Shown here: piece after piece, positions 6,134 through 6,146 of the stretch
Layout: each line of letters opens with the position of its first letter
Position numbering within the stretch: position 1 is the stretch's first letter
NCBI GenBank assembly: GCA_027365375.1
Contig: DAHXNM010000010.1
Location: forward strand, 1-6,146
DNA from: Ferrimicrobium sp.
GTDB taxonomy: Bacteria; Actinomycetota; Acidimicrobiia; Acidimicrobiales; Acidimicrobiaceae
Direction of reading: 5' to 3'
DNA length: 6,146 bases
Notes under the pieces: generated by a model
Database searches by the model: none
What the model saw: only the letters and a program-made list of their open reading frames with translations
What the model was told of the DNA's origin: nothing
Position numbers and translations under genes: made by a program

Positions 6134-6146
6134 TACGCGGGATGAT

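Overview
The window looks like bacterial chromosome of roughly even base composition, most likely from an actinobacterium. The main reasons are an OmpR-family regulator and kinase pair resembling the actinobacterial MprA/MprB type, GTG starts, and a weak ribosome-binding-site pattern with a possible leaderless start. An acidophilic, iron-oxidising Acidimicrobiia relative would fit, but that is a guess; no rRNA or marker gene is present to confirm it. No tRNA, rRNA, CRISPR array, transposase or phage gene could be supported.

Layout. Bases 1-208 hold no convincing gene, but contain a perfect 15-bp stem-loop (122-163) that probably ends the leftward gene. From 209 to 1135 on the minus strand is an exported protein built of three DUF5666-like repeats. 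A 273-bp divergent intergenic region (1136-1408) follows, with a possible sigma70-type promoter, a direct repeat with 11-bp spacing that suits an OmpR-family regulator, and a -10-like element close to the regulator start. From 1409 to 3471 on the plus strand is a two-component operon: an OmpR/PhoB-family response regulator overlapping by ATGA a membrane histidine kinase. From 3472 to 4951 lies about 1.48 kb with no gene I can defend, containing a cluster of short perfect hairpins (3968-4232) and a weak terminator-like hairpin (4733-4777). From 4952 to 6133 on the plus strand is a secreted, C-terminally membrane-anchored seven-bladed YVTN/YncE-like beta-propeller whose blades include long perfect DNA duplications.

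How the genes may work together. The kinase would sense something outside the membrane and phosphorylate the regulator. The regulator probably controls its own operon and perhaps the divergent exported protein; this is inferred from layout and the operator-like repeat. The propeller protein is a plausible cell-surface binding or adhesion protein, but nothing in the sequence ties it to the two-component system.

I did not find a clear new defence or mobile system. The points most worth a second look are the near-identical propeller blades, the 1.48-kb gap with its hairpin cluster, and the altered ATP-lid G1 motif in the kinase.
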